From: CAKVLS01 sp045605365
GTDB lineage: Bacteria > Bacillota > Clostridia > Christensenellales > UBA1242
Direction of reading: 5' to 3'
NCBI GenBank assembly: GCA_045605365.1
Contig: JAZUPV010000071.1
Span: forward strand, 1-13,343
DNA: 13,343 nt
This document shows, piece after piece, positions 7,301 to 13,343 of this stretch (positions are counted from its first letter, which is position 1; each line of letters opens with the position of its first letter). A program made the position numbers and the translations under genes. A model generated the notes under the pieces. It made no database searches, had not been told where the DNA came from, and saw nothing but the letters and a program-made list of their open reading frames with translations.

Positions 7301-7457
7301 AGGCGAAACTTTAACAAAAGTTATCTCTATCTACAAAGACCGCCTAATGCAAGACTGTCTTGCTACTCAATACCAAGACAACCTTGACAATGCTGATATT
7401 ACAAAAACAATCACCGTTGGTGACGAACAAGTAACAATCAGTATGAGAGGTCTATAA
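4338..7457 (+). CDS. ileS: Isoleucyl-tRNA synthetase, IleRS2-like with GIHH signature
   Basis: The 1039-residue enzyme attaches isoleucine to tRNA-Ile in the cytoplasm. The class I catalytic core begins with DGPITANNNMGIHHAFGRTLKD, where the HIGH signature is replaced by GIHH (54-57). The second signature is RFSKS (590-594) rather than KMSKS. The CP1 editing domain carries WTTTPWT (from Trp221) and GTGAVHIAPGCGVEDY (312-327), whose Asp326 is the expected editing aspartate. Zinc-like Cys pairs occur at 181/184, 389/392 and 501/504. The long C-terminal part has the tRNA-binding helical region. AGAGAGG precedes the ATG. The GIHH arrangement matches the HxGH-swapped IleRS2 group described as mupirocin hyper-resistant; resistance here is inferred. 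The gene is first in an operon behind an Ile T-box, and no second ileS is visible in this window. Confidence 0.96.
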   Translation: MKKEVSMPNFVQMEENVLKLWQDNQCFEKLVEKNKNNARYRFLDGPITANNNMGIHHAFGRTLKDLYIKYQSMQGKSCYYQNGFDAHGTPVEIAVEKQLGLNSKKDIAKYGLDNFVENCMQRVRDCSKLIEKSSVRLGQWMDWNNSYYTNTDTNITSIWKFLQVCHENGWLVKAQKPIQWCPRCGTSVSEHEMTGSYKDVEHIAVFFKCPIKNEDKCILVWTTTPWTLSSNVAVAVNPENIYLEVEVKSDSRHLIVGKEAVKVLKDDVVRVVAEFKGEELLGKEYETCFNELPIQNFTHKIIPWEDVEATEGTGAVHIAPGCGVEDYELGKKHGLKEICPIDEAGVVLPEFGVLAGKTTAEVRDVVFDELKKRNKLYYTHTIKHSYPVCWRCKEEIVVRFIDAWYIKVDEIRPKLLKAIEDVKFEPEYLRKRMVDWLNNMGDWNISRSRFYGVPLPFYVCDCGHVHVVGSKEELAKLSSQEEVDNIPHLHRPYIDKVQITCPKCGKKVSRITEVGDCWLDAGITPFSTNKYFTDKTFWENNFPSSVVIEMREQIRLWFYSLLFMSVTLTGKAPYEKIVGHEAVVQESGARFSKSGYMIEFGEYANKLGADTARYLFAGTPLTSDVRFGYNLGEEARRKMLGFWNAYTFFNTYACIDNPDLANFKVDFNNLNNSDKWLLQTVNNFVKVSTDNYENHRCFNIIKDFEALVDDLSNFYIRINRKRFWKSDDKQDQMTAYWCLYTALKNIAGVMAPIIPFMMEHIWQNMVREIEPSAAESIFLSAFPTEIKGANFGDIIDNASICREIITVAQRLRNENQIKVKQPLKTLYLVADQKTENAARMFEQVIKEELNIKEVVFEKDNSKFNVAYLGINFRTAGAVLKQNVQKLKTLLQQATEEQMADYVNQYNNGTVTVGEFSDLNQDVFTLNYKAKSDFVIATENNQTIVLDITIDENLMLEGLFRELVRSAQVLRKEADFNIEQRICISLNTQGETLTKVISIYKDRLMQDCLATQYQDNLDNADITKTITVGDEQVTISMRGL

Positions 7458-7458
7458 T

Positions 7459-7983
7459 ATGCAACAAGACCTATCACAATTCGTTCTAGAAAGTCCCGAC
7501 ACACTAGTCTTCCCGCTAGTGCGTCAGGAGATAGAACTTTTGTATGATAATCCAGTGGCTTTTTCTGCTTATATCAAAGTCTGGTACGACGGGGTCAACT
7601 TAAAAGACCAACCTTATACCAAACTTTATCAAAAACAACTAAAAAAGCTAAAACAAAATGACCAAGACTGGTTGTGGCATACCTTTTGGGTGGTGTTGTC
7701 TGTAAAAGACCGCACTATAGTAGGTTTTATGAATTTTGACAAAAAACCAACCAACACAACTTGCCAAATCAATTTTGAATTTAACCAAAAATATCTACAA
7801 GATGGCTTTGTAACAAAAGGTCTTGCTTTGTTGTCACGTTGGACAATGGGGCAAGGCATCAACAAAGTTGTTGTCAAACTTGACGATAACCAAACTTACA
7901 AAACAGACATATTGCAAGAGTGTGGCTTTACAAAGACCCAAAACCAAACTAAACAAGTTTATCAACTAAAATTATCTAAATAA
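7459..7983 (+). CDS. GNAT-family N-acetyltransferase-like protein
   Basis: The 174-residue protein has the layout of a RimJ/RimL-type GNAT fold: an N-terminal strand and helix (DTLVFPLVRQEIELLYDNP), a central WHTFWVVLSVKDRTIVGFMNF strand pair, the region INFEFNQKYLQDGFVTKGL at about residues 128-146, and a C-terminal KVVVKLDDNQTYKTDILQECGF, which is the usual end of the domain. The acetyl-CoA pyrophosphate loop, normally R/Q-x-x-G-x-G/A, is weak here (Y-L-Q-D-G-F), so the enzyme is divergent. Its substrate is unknown. The start lies one base after the ileS stop and uses an AGAGGT ribosome site inside the end of ileS, so translation is likely coupled and expression follows the T-box. Confidence 0.72.
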   Translation: MQQDLSQFVLESPDTLVFPLVRQEIELLYDNPVAFSAYIKVWYDGVNLKDQPYTKLYQKQLKKLKQNDQDWLWHTFWVVLSVKDRTIVGFMNFDKKPTNTTCQINFEFNQKYLQDGFVTKGLALLSRWTMGQGINKVVVKLDDNQTYKTDILQECGFTKTQNQTKQVYQLKLSK

Positions 7984-8000
7984 AGGAAAGTATACAATTG

Positions 8001-8855
8001 ATGAGATATAACAATGAGTGGAGAGATTACGAAGTTATAGCAACATCTAATGGCGAAAAGTTAGAAAGATGGAAAGACATATACCTTTTGCGTCCAGACC
8101 CACAAGTTATCTGGAAGGGTGACGACCTGTCTACTTACAAAGGTCTTAATGCTCACTATCACCGTATAGGTGGTGGCGGCGAGTGGAAGTATCTAACTCG
8201 TATGCCAAATGAGTGGGTGGTAGGTTGGAGAGACCTAAAGTTCAAAGTAAAACCTATGGGCTTTAAACACACTGGCTTATTCCCTGAGCAAGCAACCAAC
8301 TGGGCTACTATGATCGACCTTATTAAAGGCGCAGGTCGCCCTATAAACGTCCTAAACCTATTTGCCTATACTGGTGGAGCAACTGTAGCTTGTGCTTCTG
8401 CAGGGGCTAGTGTAACCCACGTAGACAGTGCCAAAAATATGGTAGAACGCGCCGGTGAAAATGTGCGTTTGTCAGGACTTGGCGACAAAACTGTTAGATA
8501 TATAATAGACGACTGCAAAAAGTTTGTGACACGTGAGATAAAACGTGGCAAACGTTATGACGCTATTATTATGGACCCACCAAGTTATGGTAGAGGACCA
8601 ACAGGCGAGATGTGGAAGATAGAAGAACACCTTTTTGATTTGGTTCAACTATGCACACAAGTTTTGAGCGACAATCCATTGTTCTTTCTTATCAATAGTT
8701 ATACAACAGGTTTGCAACCAACCGTTATGCAATCTATCCTTTGCAAAACTCTAAACGTATCTACCGACAAAGTAGATGCTTACGAAGTAGCTTTGCCTAC
8801 TACAGAAGGTATCTTCTTACCTTGTGGTTGCAGCGCTATGTATGTTAACAAATAA
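8001..8855 (+). CDS. Class I SAM-dependent methyltransferase, RlmI/COG1092-like
   Basis: This 284-residue protein is probably an rRNA methyltransferase of the RlmI/RlmK group. The SAM-binding motif I is VLNLFAYTGGATVACASAGA (117-136), followed by an acidic strand end HVDSAKNMVERA (140-151). The catalytic-site motif DPPSYGRGP (192-200) is followed by GEMWK. The N-terminal PUA domain of RlmI is missing; instead there is a beta-rich segment with HYHRIGGGGEWKY. The exact target base cannot be read from the sequence. A TTG at 7998 is an alternative start only 10 nt from AAGGA (7983-7987), while the chosen ATG is 13 nt away. The ribosome site overlaps the stop of the GNAT gene, making this the third gene of the T-box operon. 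Confidence 0.82.
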   Translation: MRYNNEWRDYEVIATSNGEKLERWKDIYLLRPDPQVIWKGDDLSTYKGLNAHYHRIGGGGEWKYLTRMPNEWVVGWRDLKFKVKPMGFKHTGLFPEQATNWATMIDLIKGAGRPINVLNLFAYTGGATVACASAGASVTHVDSAKNMVERAGENVRLSGLGDKTVRYIIDDCKKFVTREIKRGKRYDAIIMDPPSYGRGPTGEMWKIEEHLFDLVQLCTQVLSDNPLFFLINSYTTGLQPTVMQSILCKTLNVSTDKVDAYEVALPTTEGIFLPCGCSAMYVNK

Positions 8856-8861
8856 CAAAAA

Positions 8862-8890
8862 AAGCAAGATATTTTATCTTGCTTTTTTTT
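8862..8890 (+). terminator. Terminator of the ileS operon
   Basis: A perfect 10-bp stem (AAGCAAGATA, 8862-8871, with TATCTTGCTT, 8875-8884) has a TTT loop and is followed by a T-run to 8890. Confidence 0.93.
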
Positions 8891-8907
8891 GTATGGTAGA
8901 GTATACT
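8879..8907 (+). promoter_or_regulatory. Likely promoter of the pseudouridine synthase gene
   Basis: TATACT (8902-8907) lies 17 bp after TTGCTT (8879-8884), which is itself the 3' arm of the preceding terminator. The -35 match is weak. The start would be near 8914, followed by a short GTTGT/ACAAC hairpin and GAGGAG before the ATG. Confidence 0.5.
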
Positions 8908-8947
8908 AAAGGAGCATATAGGTTGTAAAACAACTGAGGAGAAAAAT

Positions 8948-9664
8948 ATGGAGAACGTTAATATTATTTTTGAAGATAACCACTTGTTGGTAGTTATTAA
9001 ACCGCAAAATATACCAGTACAAGAAGATAGTAGCAAGGATAAAGATTTGTTAACTATGTTAAAAGAGTACTTGGTAGAAAAATACAACAAACCAGGCAAT
9101 GCATATCTTGGTCTTGTACACCGTCTTGATAGACCTACTGGTGGTGTTATGGTTTTTGCAAAAACTTCTAAAGCAGCAGAAAGACTAAGCGAACAAATCC
9201 GCACAGGTGTTTTTGAAAAGACATATTTAACAGTAGTTAGTGGAGAACCACGTATCAAACAACAACGTTTGACTAACTACCTAAAGAAAGACGAAAAAAA
9301 CAACAAAGTAGAACTATCAACTCAACTAGAAGCTGGTAGCAAACTTGCTGTGTTAGATTATAAAGTACTTAGCACACAAGATGACTGTTCTTTGGTAAAA
9401 GTCAACTTGCTTACTGGTCGTAGCCACCAAATACGTGTACAAATGGCAAGTATAGGCTGTGGAGTATATGGCGATATGAAATATGGCAAACAGCAAAAAG
9501 TCACTAGCAAAATGGCTCTATGGGCAACAGACCTTAAGTTTAATCACCCTATAACAAAACAACGCCTTACTTTTAGAGTTTACCCACCAAAAGAAGAAAC
9601 CCCTTGGAGCAAGTTTGACCTAGACAAATATCTAGAAGCAACCCCAGCAACAAGCCAATATTAA
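8948..9664 (+). CDS. RluA-family pseudouridine synthase
   Basis: The 238-residue enzyme isomerises a uridine to pseudouridine in rRNA or tRNA. The catalytic motif is HRLDRPTGGVMVFAKT (58-73) with Asp61 as the catalytic residue; the usual T-S-G reads T-G-G. LLTGRSHQIRVQMASIG is the conserved second motif of the RluA group, followed by GDMKYG. No N-terminal S4 domain is present, so it is a single-domain RluA-type protein like many short Bacillota members, and the RNA target cannot be assigned. AGGAG (8937-8941) lies before the ATG. It is a single-gene unit between two terminators. Confidence 0.88.
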   Translation: MENVNIIFEDNHLLVVIKPQNIPVQEDSSKDKDLLTMLKEYLVEKYNKPGNAYLGLVHRLDRPTGGVMVFAKTSKAAERLSEQIRTGVFEKTYLTVVSGEPRIKQQRLTNYLKKDEKNNKVELSTQLEAGSKLAVLDYKVLSTQDDCSLVKVNLLTGRSHQIRVQMASIGCGVYGDMKYGKQQKVTSKMALWATDLKFNHPITKQRLTFRVYPPKEETPWSKFDLDKYLEATPATSQY

Positions 9665-9671
9665 TAACAAA

Positions 9672-9705
9672 AAAAGATGTACAAATGTACATCTTTTATT
9701 TTTTT
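9672..9705. terminator. Bidirectional terminator between rluA-type gene and orphan gene
   Basis: An 11-bp stem (AAAAGATGTAC, 9672-9682, with GTACATCTTTT, 9687-9697) has an AAAT loop. T-rich DNA follows on the right and an A-run precedes on the left, so it can work for both converging genes. Confidence 0.9.
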
Positions 9706-9773
9706 ATATGACATATTGATTAACAATAGTTACAAACGATATGGTAAAAAACTGCTATAACACAATATTAATA

Positions 9774-10823
9774 TTATGCTTGATAAGGGTTGTCTTTTGT
9801 TATTGTGTATGGTGTGCCATTGTGTGAGATACGTGTGGTGCAGGTATGCTCGTCTGTTAGATAATGAACATCTATCGAAGTACCATCTTTGCAGTATTTG
9901 ATATGTGGTCTTTCTACAAGACCTTCGCCGATAGGTGTCAAAGACTCGTCATCTTGTATTGCTTGGCTAAGGGCTTCTTCGTTGTCTTCGTTAAAGTATT
10001 CAAAAAGCTTTAGATAAGTTTCTTCTGTACAGTAGTCGTAGTTTAGCATATACAAGTTATACATTTGTTCGCCGTCAATATCAAGGTCTTCTAATACTAA
10101 ACAGTAGTTAAAGTCTTGATGAAGAATACTTCTGTTAGATTGTTCTGGTTCTAACTTTTGTTGTAGAGTAAAGGCGATACCTTCGTCACTAAATCTGCAA
10201 CAATACTTTCTTTCGTCATCTTGAAAGCGAAGTATAGGTTTGCCATCTTGGTCGTGTTTGATAGTGGCAGGGGTGTCGCAAGTGCCGATATATTGTTTTT
10301 CGCCGGTGTGTTGGTCTAAGACTTCGTACACGGTGTGTTGGTACCCAAAAGCATCTTGGCAAACGTTTTGTCTCAAAATTCTACCACTATAAAAGGTGTG
10401 TAGGTCTGTAGTAGTGGTGGTTAGTTTGCTCAAACGATTGCTGCGTTCTTTGTCAAAAGTCGACTCAAATCTGCCGTCTTCTGTTATAAACATATATACA
10501 GGTGTGCCGTCGGCAATTTTTGAACTAAACTTGATGACCTTTTCTTGCTTTTTAGAATAATTTATTTTGTCTTGGCAATCTCTTTGCAATAGGTCAAGTG
10601 TATGATTTTTTGCATTAAACACATACAAGTCGCCAAGGTGGATATTGTCTAGGTGATTTGCGTACAAAATAAGTACATTAGGACCAATATCACCCAGTAT
10701 GCACAAGTCTGCATAATCGCCGTCGATTGATAGGGGACTTTTGCGTTTAAACTTGTCTACTATTTTAAAATCTTGTGTTTGTGGATTTAGCTCAAACACA
10801 TATCTAGAAAATATACTACTCAT
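9774..10823 (-). CDS. Hypothetical protein, unrecognised family
   Basis: I do not recognise this 349-residue protein. It has no signal peptide, no membrane segment and no clear catalytic motif. It is acidic and appears beta-rich, with several short strands ending in D/N-G turns (YVFELNPQTQDFKIV, GDLYVFNAKNHTLDLL, TPVYMFITEDGRFEST, VLDQHTGEKQYIG). This spacing might suggest a propeller-like or repeated sheet fold, but that is a guess. A helical stretch lies at about 268-295 (EETYLKLFEYFNEDNEEALSQ). It contains eight scattered cysteines, including CC in RKYCCRF. The first ATG lies only six bases after a good -10 box and has no properly spaced ribosome site, so its mRNA may be leaderless. It follows glnN by 51 bp on the same strand, and read-through from glnN is also possible. 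Confidence 0.75.
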   Translation of the reverse strand: MSSIFSRYVFELNPQTQDFKIVDKFKRKSPLSIDGDYADLCILGDIGPNVLILYANHLDNIHLGDLYVFNAKNHTLDLLQRDCQDKINYSKKQEKVIKFSSKIADGTPVYMFITEDGRFESTFDKERSNRLSKLTTTTTDLHTFYSGRILRQNVCQDAFGYQHTVYEVLDQHTGEKQYIGTCDTPATIKHDQDGKPILRFQDDERKYCCRFSDEGIAFTLQQKLEPEQSNRSILHQDFNYCLVLEDLDIDGEQMYNLYMLNYDYCTEETYLKLFEYFNEDNEEALSQAIQDDESLTPIGEGLVERPHIKYCKDGTSIDVHYLTDEHTCTTRISHNGTPYTITKDNPYQA

Positions 10824-10829
10824 ACCTTG

Positions 10830-10858
10830 ATTTTAAACCAAAAACTGTACTATGTCAA
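10830..10858 (-). promoter_or_regulatory. Promoter placing transcription start at the orphan gene's ATG
   Basis: On the minus strand TTGACA (10853-10858), a 17-bp spacer and TAAAAT (10830-10835) are followed by CAAGGT and then ATG (10823-10821). A start 7 nt past the -10 box would be the A of the start codon. Confidence 0.7.
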
Positions 10859-10874
10859 TAGTCGACTTTTTTCG

Positions 10875-12929
10875 TTATAACAAGATATCGTTGTAAGTTG
10901 GGTATGGTATATGTTTGTCTGCAAGTATAGGTTCTATATGGTCATAGCTAGTACGTATATCATTGATAGTAGACAATAGTTTTTTAGATATATCGCTCTT
11001 TTTGTCTAGTGGCAAGGTAGTTTCTATATCGACAAGTAATTTATCAAGTTTTGTGTGTAGAGTAGACATTGTGTTGATTGTTTCTACAATTGTCTTTGTT
11101 TTTGATAAGTTTGTAGGTGTTTTTACTTTAGCTATATCTATCAAAAATGCATTTAAACAAGGGTAAATACGTTTGTTTAACATTTCTTTTAGGGTTTTTG
11201 CTTCGATAATAACAGTATCAACATAGTTTTTTATCAAAGTATCATGTCTTAAGGCAAGTTCGTCACTGTTTAGTACTTTAGTGTCGCTAAACAACTCTAT
11301 AATGTCATTGTCATCAATAATGCTATATGCAGCAAGGCTATCTTTGTATTCTACAAGACCACGTTTTTTGGCTTCTTCTCGCCAGGTGTTGTCGTAGCCA
11401 TTGCCGTTAAAGATAATGCGGCTATGTTTTTTGAATTTGTCATTAAGTATACTTAACAACTCTTTGTCAAGGCAAGTGGACTTTTCAAACATATCGGCAT
11501 ATTCTTTTAAAATTTTGCTAAGCATAGTTGCTATACAAGTAGTAGGCCAAGCAACTGATTGTGAAGAACCAACCATTCTAAACTCAAACTTGTTGCCAGT
11601 AAAAGCAAATGGGCTAGTGCGGTTGCGGTCGCAAAAGTCTCTCTCCATCTTAGGTAGAGATTTTACGCCGGTTTCTAGTAGGTTTTTTGAGTTTGACCAA
11701 GAGTTAGTGCTAAGGGTAGACAGCATATCTAGTACATAATCACTAGTAAATACCGATACCAAACTTGGTGGGGCTTCGTCTCCGCCAAGGCGTAGGTCGT
11801 TGCTGCGATAAGCGGTAGATAACCTAATAAGTTTATAATATCTATCGATGGCTTCTATCATAGCAGTAAAGAAAGTATAAAAAACTCGTTTATCTTTTAG
11901 TTTGATATTAAACAATCCCATACCAGTATCAGTATCAAGTGACCAGTTGGCGTGTTTGCCACTACCGTTGATATAGCTAAATGGTTTTTCGTGAAAAAGT
12001 GCCCTAAAGCCATATTTTGGTGCTAAATGTGTTATTGTTTGCATAATAAGTTGGTTTTGGTCGCAGGCGATGTTAGATGTGCCATATATAGGCACAAATT
12101 CGTGCTGACAAGGGGCAACTTCGTTGTGTTGTAATTTGGCAGTTATACCCATAGTCCACAAGTCTTTGTCAAGGTGATTCATAAAGGCACTGACTCTATC
12201 TTCTATCATACCAAAATAATGTGAGCACATTTCTTGTGATTTGATAGGTTTTGCGCCAAGAAGTGTTCTGCCGGTTAGTTTTAGGTCAAGGCGTTTGTCA
12301 TACTTATCACTATCTATCAAAAAATACTCTTGTTCTGCGCCTAGGTTTAGGTTAACTTTTTTTATGTTGGTATATCCTAGTAGTTTTAGTACTCTTATTG
12401 ATTGAGTGTTCAAACTCTCTAGGGCTCTTAATAAAGGTGTCTTTTCGTCAAGGGCTGTGCCGTTATAAGAACAAAATGCAGTGGGTATATATACCACTTT
12501 GTTGTGGTTGTCGTCTTCTTTGATAAATACTGGCGAAGTATAATCCCACACGGTATAACCCCTTGCTTCAAAGGTCATACGGTTGCCACCGTTAGGGAAG
12601 CTTGATGCGTCTGTTTCGCCTTTTATAAGGGCTTTTTCGCTGAACTCTTCGATAAAGTTGCCTTTGCTGTCAATCTCAATAAAAGACACTTGTTTTTCGG
12701 CGGTCTTGTTGGTTAGCGGCATAAACCAATGTGAGTAGTGGGTTACACCCTTTTTCATAGCCCATTTTTTTATGGCGGTAGCGATAGCTTTGGCGGTGGT
12801 TTTGTCCAAACTTTCACCCTTTAGTTTGATAGCAAGATAGTTTTTGTATGATTTGTATGACATATATTTTTTTATAGTAGCATCGTCTAAAACATACTCG
12901 CCAAAATGTTTCTTTATAAAACTCTTCAT
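10875..12929 (-). CDS. glnN: Glutamine synthetase type III
   Basis: The 684-residue enzyme makes glutamine from glutamate, ammonia and ATP. Its length (about 700 is usual) and motifs are those of the GSIII class, not the shorter GSI. GAEQEYFLID (197-206) is the metal-binding Glu segment. QHNEVAPCQHEFVP (267-280) and NGSGKHANWSLDTDTG (321-336) are the conserved substrate and metal motifs. LGGDEAPPSLVSVF and NRTSPFAFTGNKFEFRMVGSSQSVAWP form the later part of the active site. The C-terminal helical segment is typical of GSIII. AAGGAG stands close before the ATG. The gene follows groEL on the same strand but has its own promoter and a structured leader, suggesting separate control, perhaps by nitrogen status. 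No clear terminator follows its stop. Confidence 0.96.
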   Translation of the reverse strand: MKSFIKKHFGEYVLDDATIKKYMSYKSYKNYLAIKLKGESLDKTTAKAIATAIKKWAMKKGVTHYSHWFMPLTNKTAEKQVSFIEIDSKGNFIEEFSEKALIKGETDASSFPNGGNRMTFEARGYTVWDYTSPVFIKEDDNHNKVVYIPTAFCSYNGTALDEKTPLLRALESLNTQSIRVLKLLGYTNIKKVNLNLGAEQEYFLIDSDKYDKRLDLKLTGRTLLGAKPIKSQEMCSHYFGMIEDRVSAFMNHLDKDLWTMGITAKLQHNEVAPCQHEFVPIYGTSNIACDQNQLIMQTITHLAPKYGFRALFHEKPFSYINGSGKHANWSLDTDTGMGLFNIKLKDKRVFYTFFTAMIEAIDRYYKLIRLSTAYRSNDLRLGGDEAPPSLVSVFTSDYVLDMLSTLSTNSWSNSKNLLETGVKSLPKMERDFCDRNRTSPFAFTGNKFEFRMVGSSQSVAWPTTCIATMLSKILKEYADMFEKSTCLDKELLSILNDKFKKHSRIIFNGNGYDNTWREEAKKRGLVEYKDSLAAYSIIDDNDIIELFSDTKVLNSDELALRHDTLIKNYVDTVIIEAKTLKEMLNKRIYPCLNAFLIDIAKVKTPTNLSKTKTIVETINTMSTLHTKLDKLLVDIETTLPLDKKSDISKKLLSTINDIRTSYDHIEPILADKHIPYPTYNDILL

Positions 12930-13080
12930 AATTTCTCCTTAAAAAACAAAAAAAGCAACCAACAAATGTTTGGTTGCTTATTATATGCTTTTATATAAAT
13001 ATTTTTGCACAACAAAACAATTGTAACTTCTATTACAATAATAAAAAGTTATTTTGTTGTTGTTGCAAATGTTTAATCAT
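12930..13080 (-). promoter_or_regulatory. Structured glnN leader, candidate transcription attenuator
   Basis: The leader of about 150 nt first forms a long hairpin (13069-13004). TTTGC and ACAACAAAA pair with TTTTGTTGT and GCAAA around an inner perfect ATTGTAA/TTACAAT stem with a 6-nt loop. The terminator hairpin follows. The 5' arm (13066-13052, GCAACAACAACAAAA) could instead pair with TTTGTTGGTTGC of the terminator's 3' arm, which would be an antiterminator. No known riboswitch class is recognised, so the function is inferred. Confidence 0.45.
12941..12979 (-). terminator. Intrinsic terminator immediately before the glnN ribosome site
   Basis: On the minus strand AAGCAACCAA (12979-12970) pairs perfectly with TTGGTTGCTT (12962-12953) around a 7-nt loop. 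It is followed by a T-rich tract (complement of 12941-12952) that touches AAGGAG. It may be the end of the groEL transcript or a regulated attenuator. Confidence 0.85.
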
Positions 13081-13086
13081 ACTTTT

Positions 13087-13114
13087 ATCATATCAAAAAT
13101 TTTTCAAATGTCAA
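13087..13114 (-). promoter_or_regulatory. Promoter of glnN
   Basis: On the minus strand a perfect TTGACA (13109-13114), a 16-bp spacer and TATGAT (13087-13092) with a TGn extension place the start near 13080. It begins about 20 bp after the groEL stop. Confidence 0.8.
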
Positions 13115-13133
13115 TAGTATTTTTTACAAAATT

Positions 13134-13343
13134 TTATTTTTCTTTTTCTAGGTCGGTTACGAGCCCTTCGGTTGTTAGCATAGTTGTCACTACAGAACAC
13201 GCATTGTTAAGTGCTGTTATTGTGACAAGAGTTGGGTCAATTATGCCTTGCTCTAACAAGTCGCAATAACAATTGTTCATAGCGTCATAACCATAGTGTG
13301 GGTTGTCGTTGTTAGATAAAGTATTAAGGACAACTTCTCCATT
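13134..13343 (-). CDS. groEL: Chaperonin GroEL, C-terminal end (partial)
   Basis: The last 69 codons and a TAA stop are present; the N-terminal part lies beyond the right edge. The frame shows H-Y-G-Y-D-A-M-N, then LLEQGIIDPTLVT and ALNNACSVVTTMLTTEGLV, which is the conserved end of GroEL's equatorial domain (YGYDA, E-x-GIIDPxKVTRxAL, A-S-V-A-x-x-x-L-T-T-E). GroEL is the cytoplasmic 60-kDa folding chaperone. The tail ends DLEKEK and lacks the Gly-Gly-Met repeats seen in many species. No terminator hairpin is seen between its stop and the glnN promoter. Confidence 0.93.
   Translation of the reverse strand, partial: NGEVVLNTLSNNDNPHYGYDAMNNCYCDLLEQGIIDPTLVTITALNNACSVVTTMLTTEGLVTDLEKEK

Noticed and set aside
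13021..13038. GlnR/TnrA-like operator TGTAA-N6-TTACA
   Set aside because: The consensus spacing is N7, and this one is N6. It lies about 40 nt downstream of the predicted start as a hairpin stem, so RNA structure explains it better.
12945..13040. ANTAR-protein target (two hexaloop hairpins) before glnN
   Set aside because: The first loop is six bases (UAGAAG) but lacks A at position 1 and G at position 4, and the second loop has seven bases.
13054..13269. Plus-strand reading frame over the glnN promoter and groEL end
   Set aside because: It is antisense to the recognisable groEL C-terminus and has no Shine-Dalgarno site.
1..13343. CRISPR array, transposon, prophage or tRNA genes
   Set aside because: No regularly spaced repeats, transposase or integrase motifs, terminal inverted repeats or tRNA cloverleaf sequences were seen.
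1..13343. Alternative genetic code with UGA as a sense codon
   Set aside because: UGA is not used as a stop in the ten stops seen, but all genes are full length under the standard code and Trp is encoded by TGG.

Overview
The window looks like a chromosomal segment of a low-GC Bacillota bacterium, probably Clostridia-like and perhaps from an uncultured gut lineage. The evidence is AT-rich intergenic DNA, strong AGGAG-type Shine-Dalgarno sites, a Bacillus-type long SRP RNA with an Alu domain, a T-box leader, a type III glutamine synthetase and clean hairpin plus U-tract terminators. Nothing in it looks phage-borne or transposon-borne. Of the ten stop codons seen, nine are TAA and one is TAG.

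Left part (1-2950): the 3' end of glmM and a complete ung run rightwards to a bidirectional terminator. Facing them is an unusual IlvD/Edd-family (dihydroxy-acid dehydratase-like) gene. It is intact over 522 codons but lacks the Fe-S cysteines and most catalytic residues of the family. Upstream on the same minus strand is the SRP RNA gene. An intrinsic terminator lies between the two, directly against the Shine-Dalgarno site of the dehydratase-like gene.

Middle (2868-8890): a divergent promoter drives a two-gene operon, a HEPN-CBS fusion and a small winged-helix-like protein. It ends in a terminator followed at once by a new promoter. Next comes an isoleucine T-box leader controlling ileS, a GNAT-like protein and an RlmI-type SAM methyltransferase. 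The IleRS has GIHH in place of the class I HIGH signature, the swap reported for mupirocin hyper-resistant IleRS2 enzymes.

Right part (8879-13343): an RluA-type pseudouridine synthase with its own promoter and a two-way terminator. Facing it are an unrecognised 349-residue protein whose promoter suggests a leaderless mRNA, type III glutamine synthetase (glnN), and the C-terminus of GroEL. A leader of about 150 nt before glnN contains a long hairpin and an intrinsic terminator touching the Shine-Dalgarno site, so it may be an attenuator.

Most genes are housekeeping: cell-wall precursor synthesis, DNA repair, protein targeting, tRNA charging, rRNA modification, nitrogen assimilation and folding. 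The less ordinary elements are the catalytically stripped IlvD-like protein, the GIHH IleRS, the HEPN-CBS/winged-helix pair, the leaderless orphan and the glnN leader.
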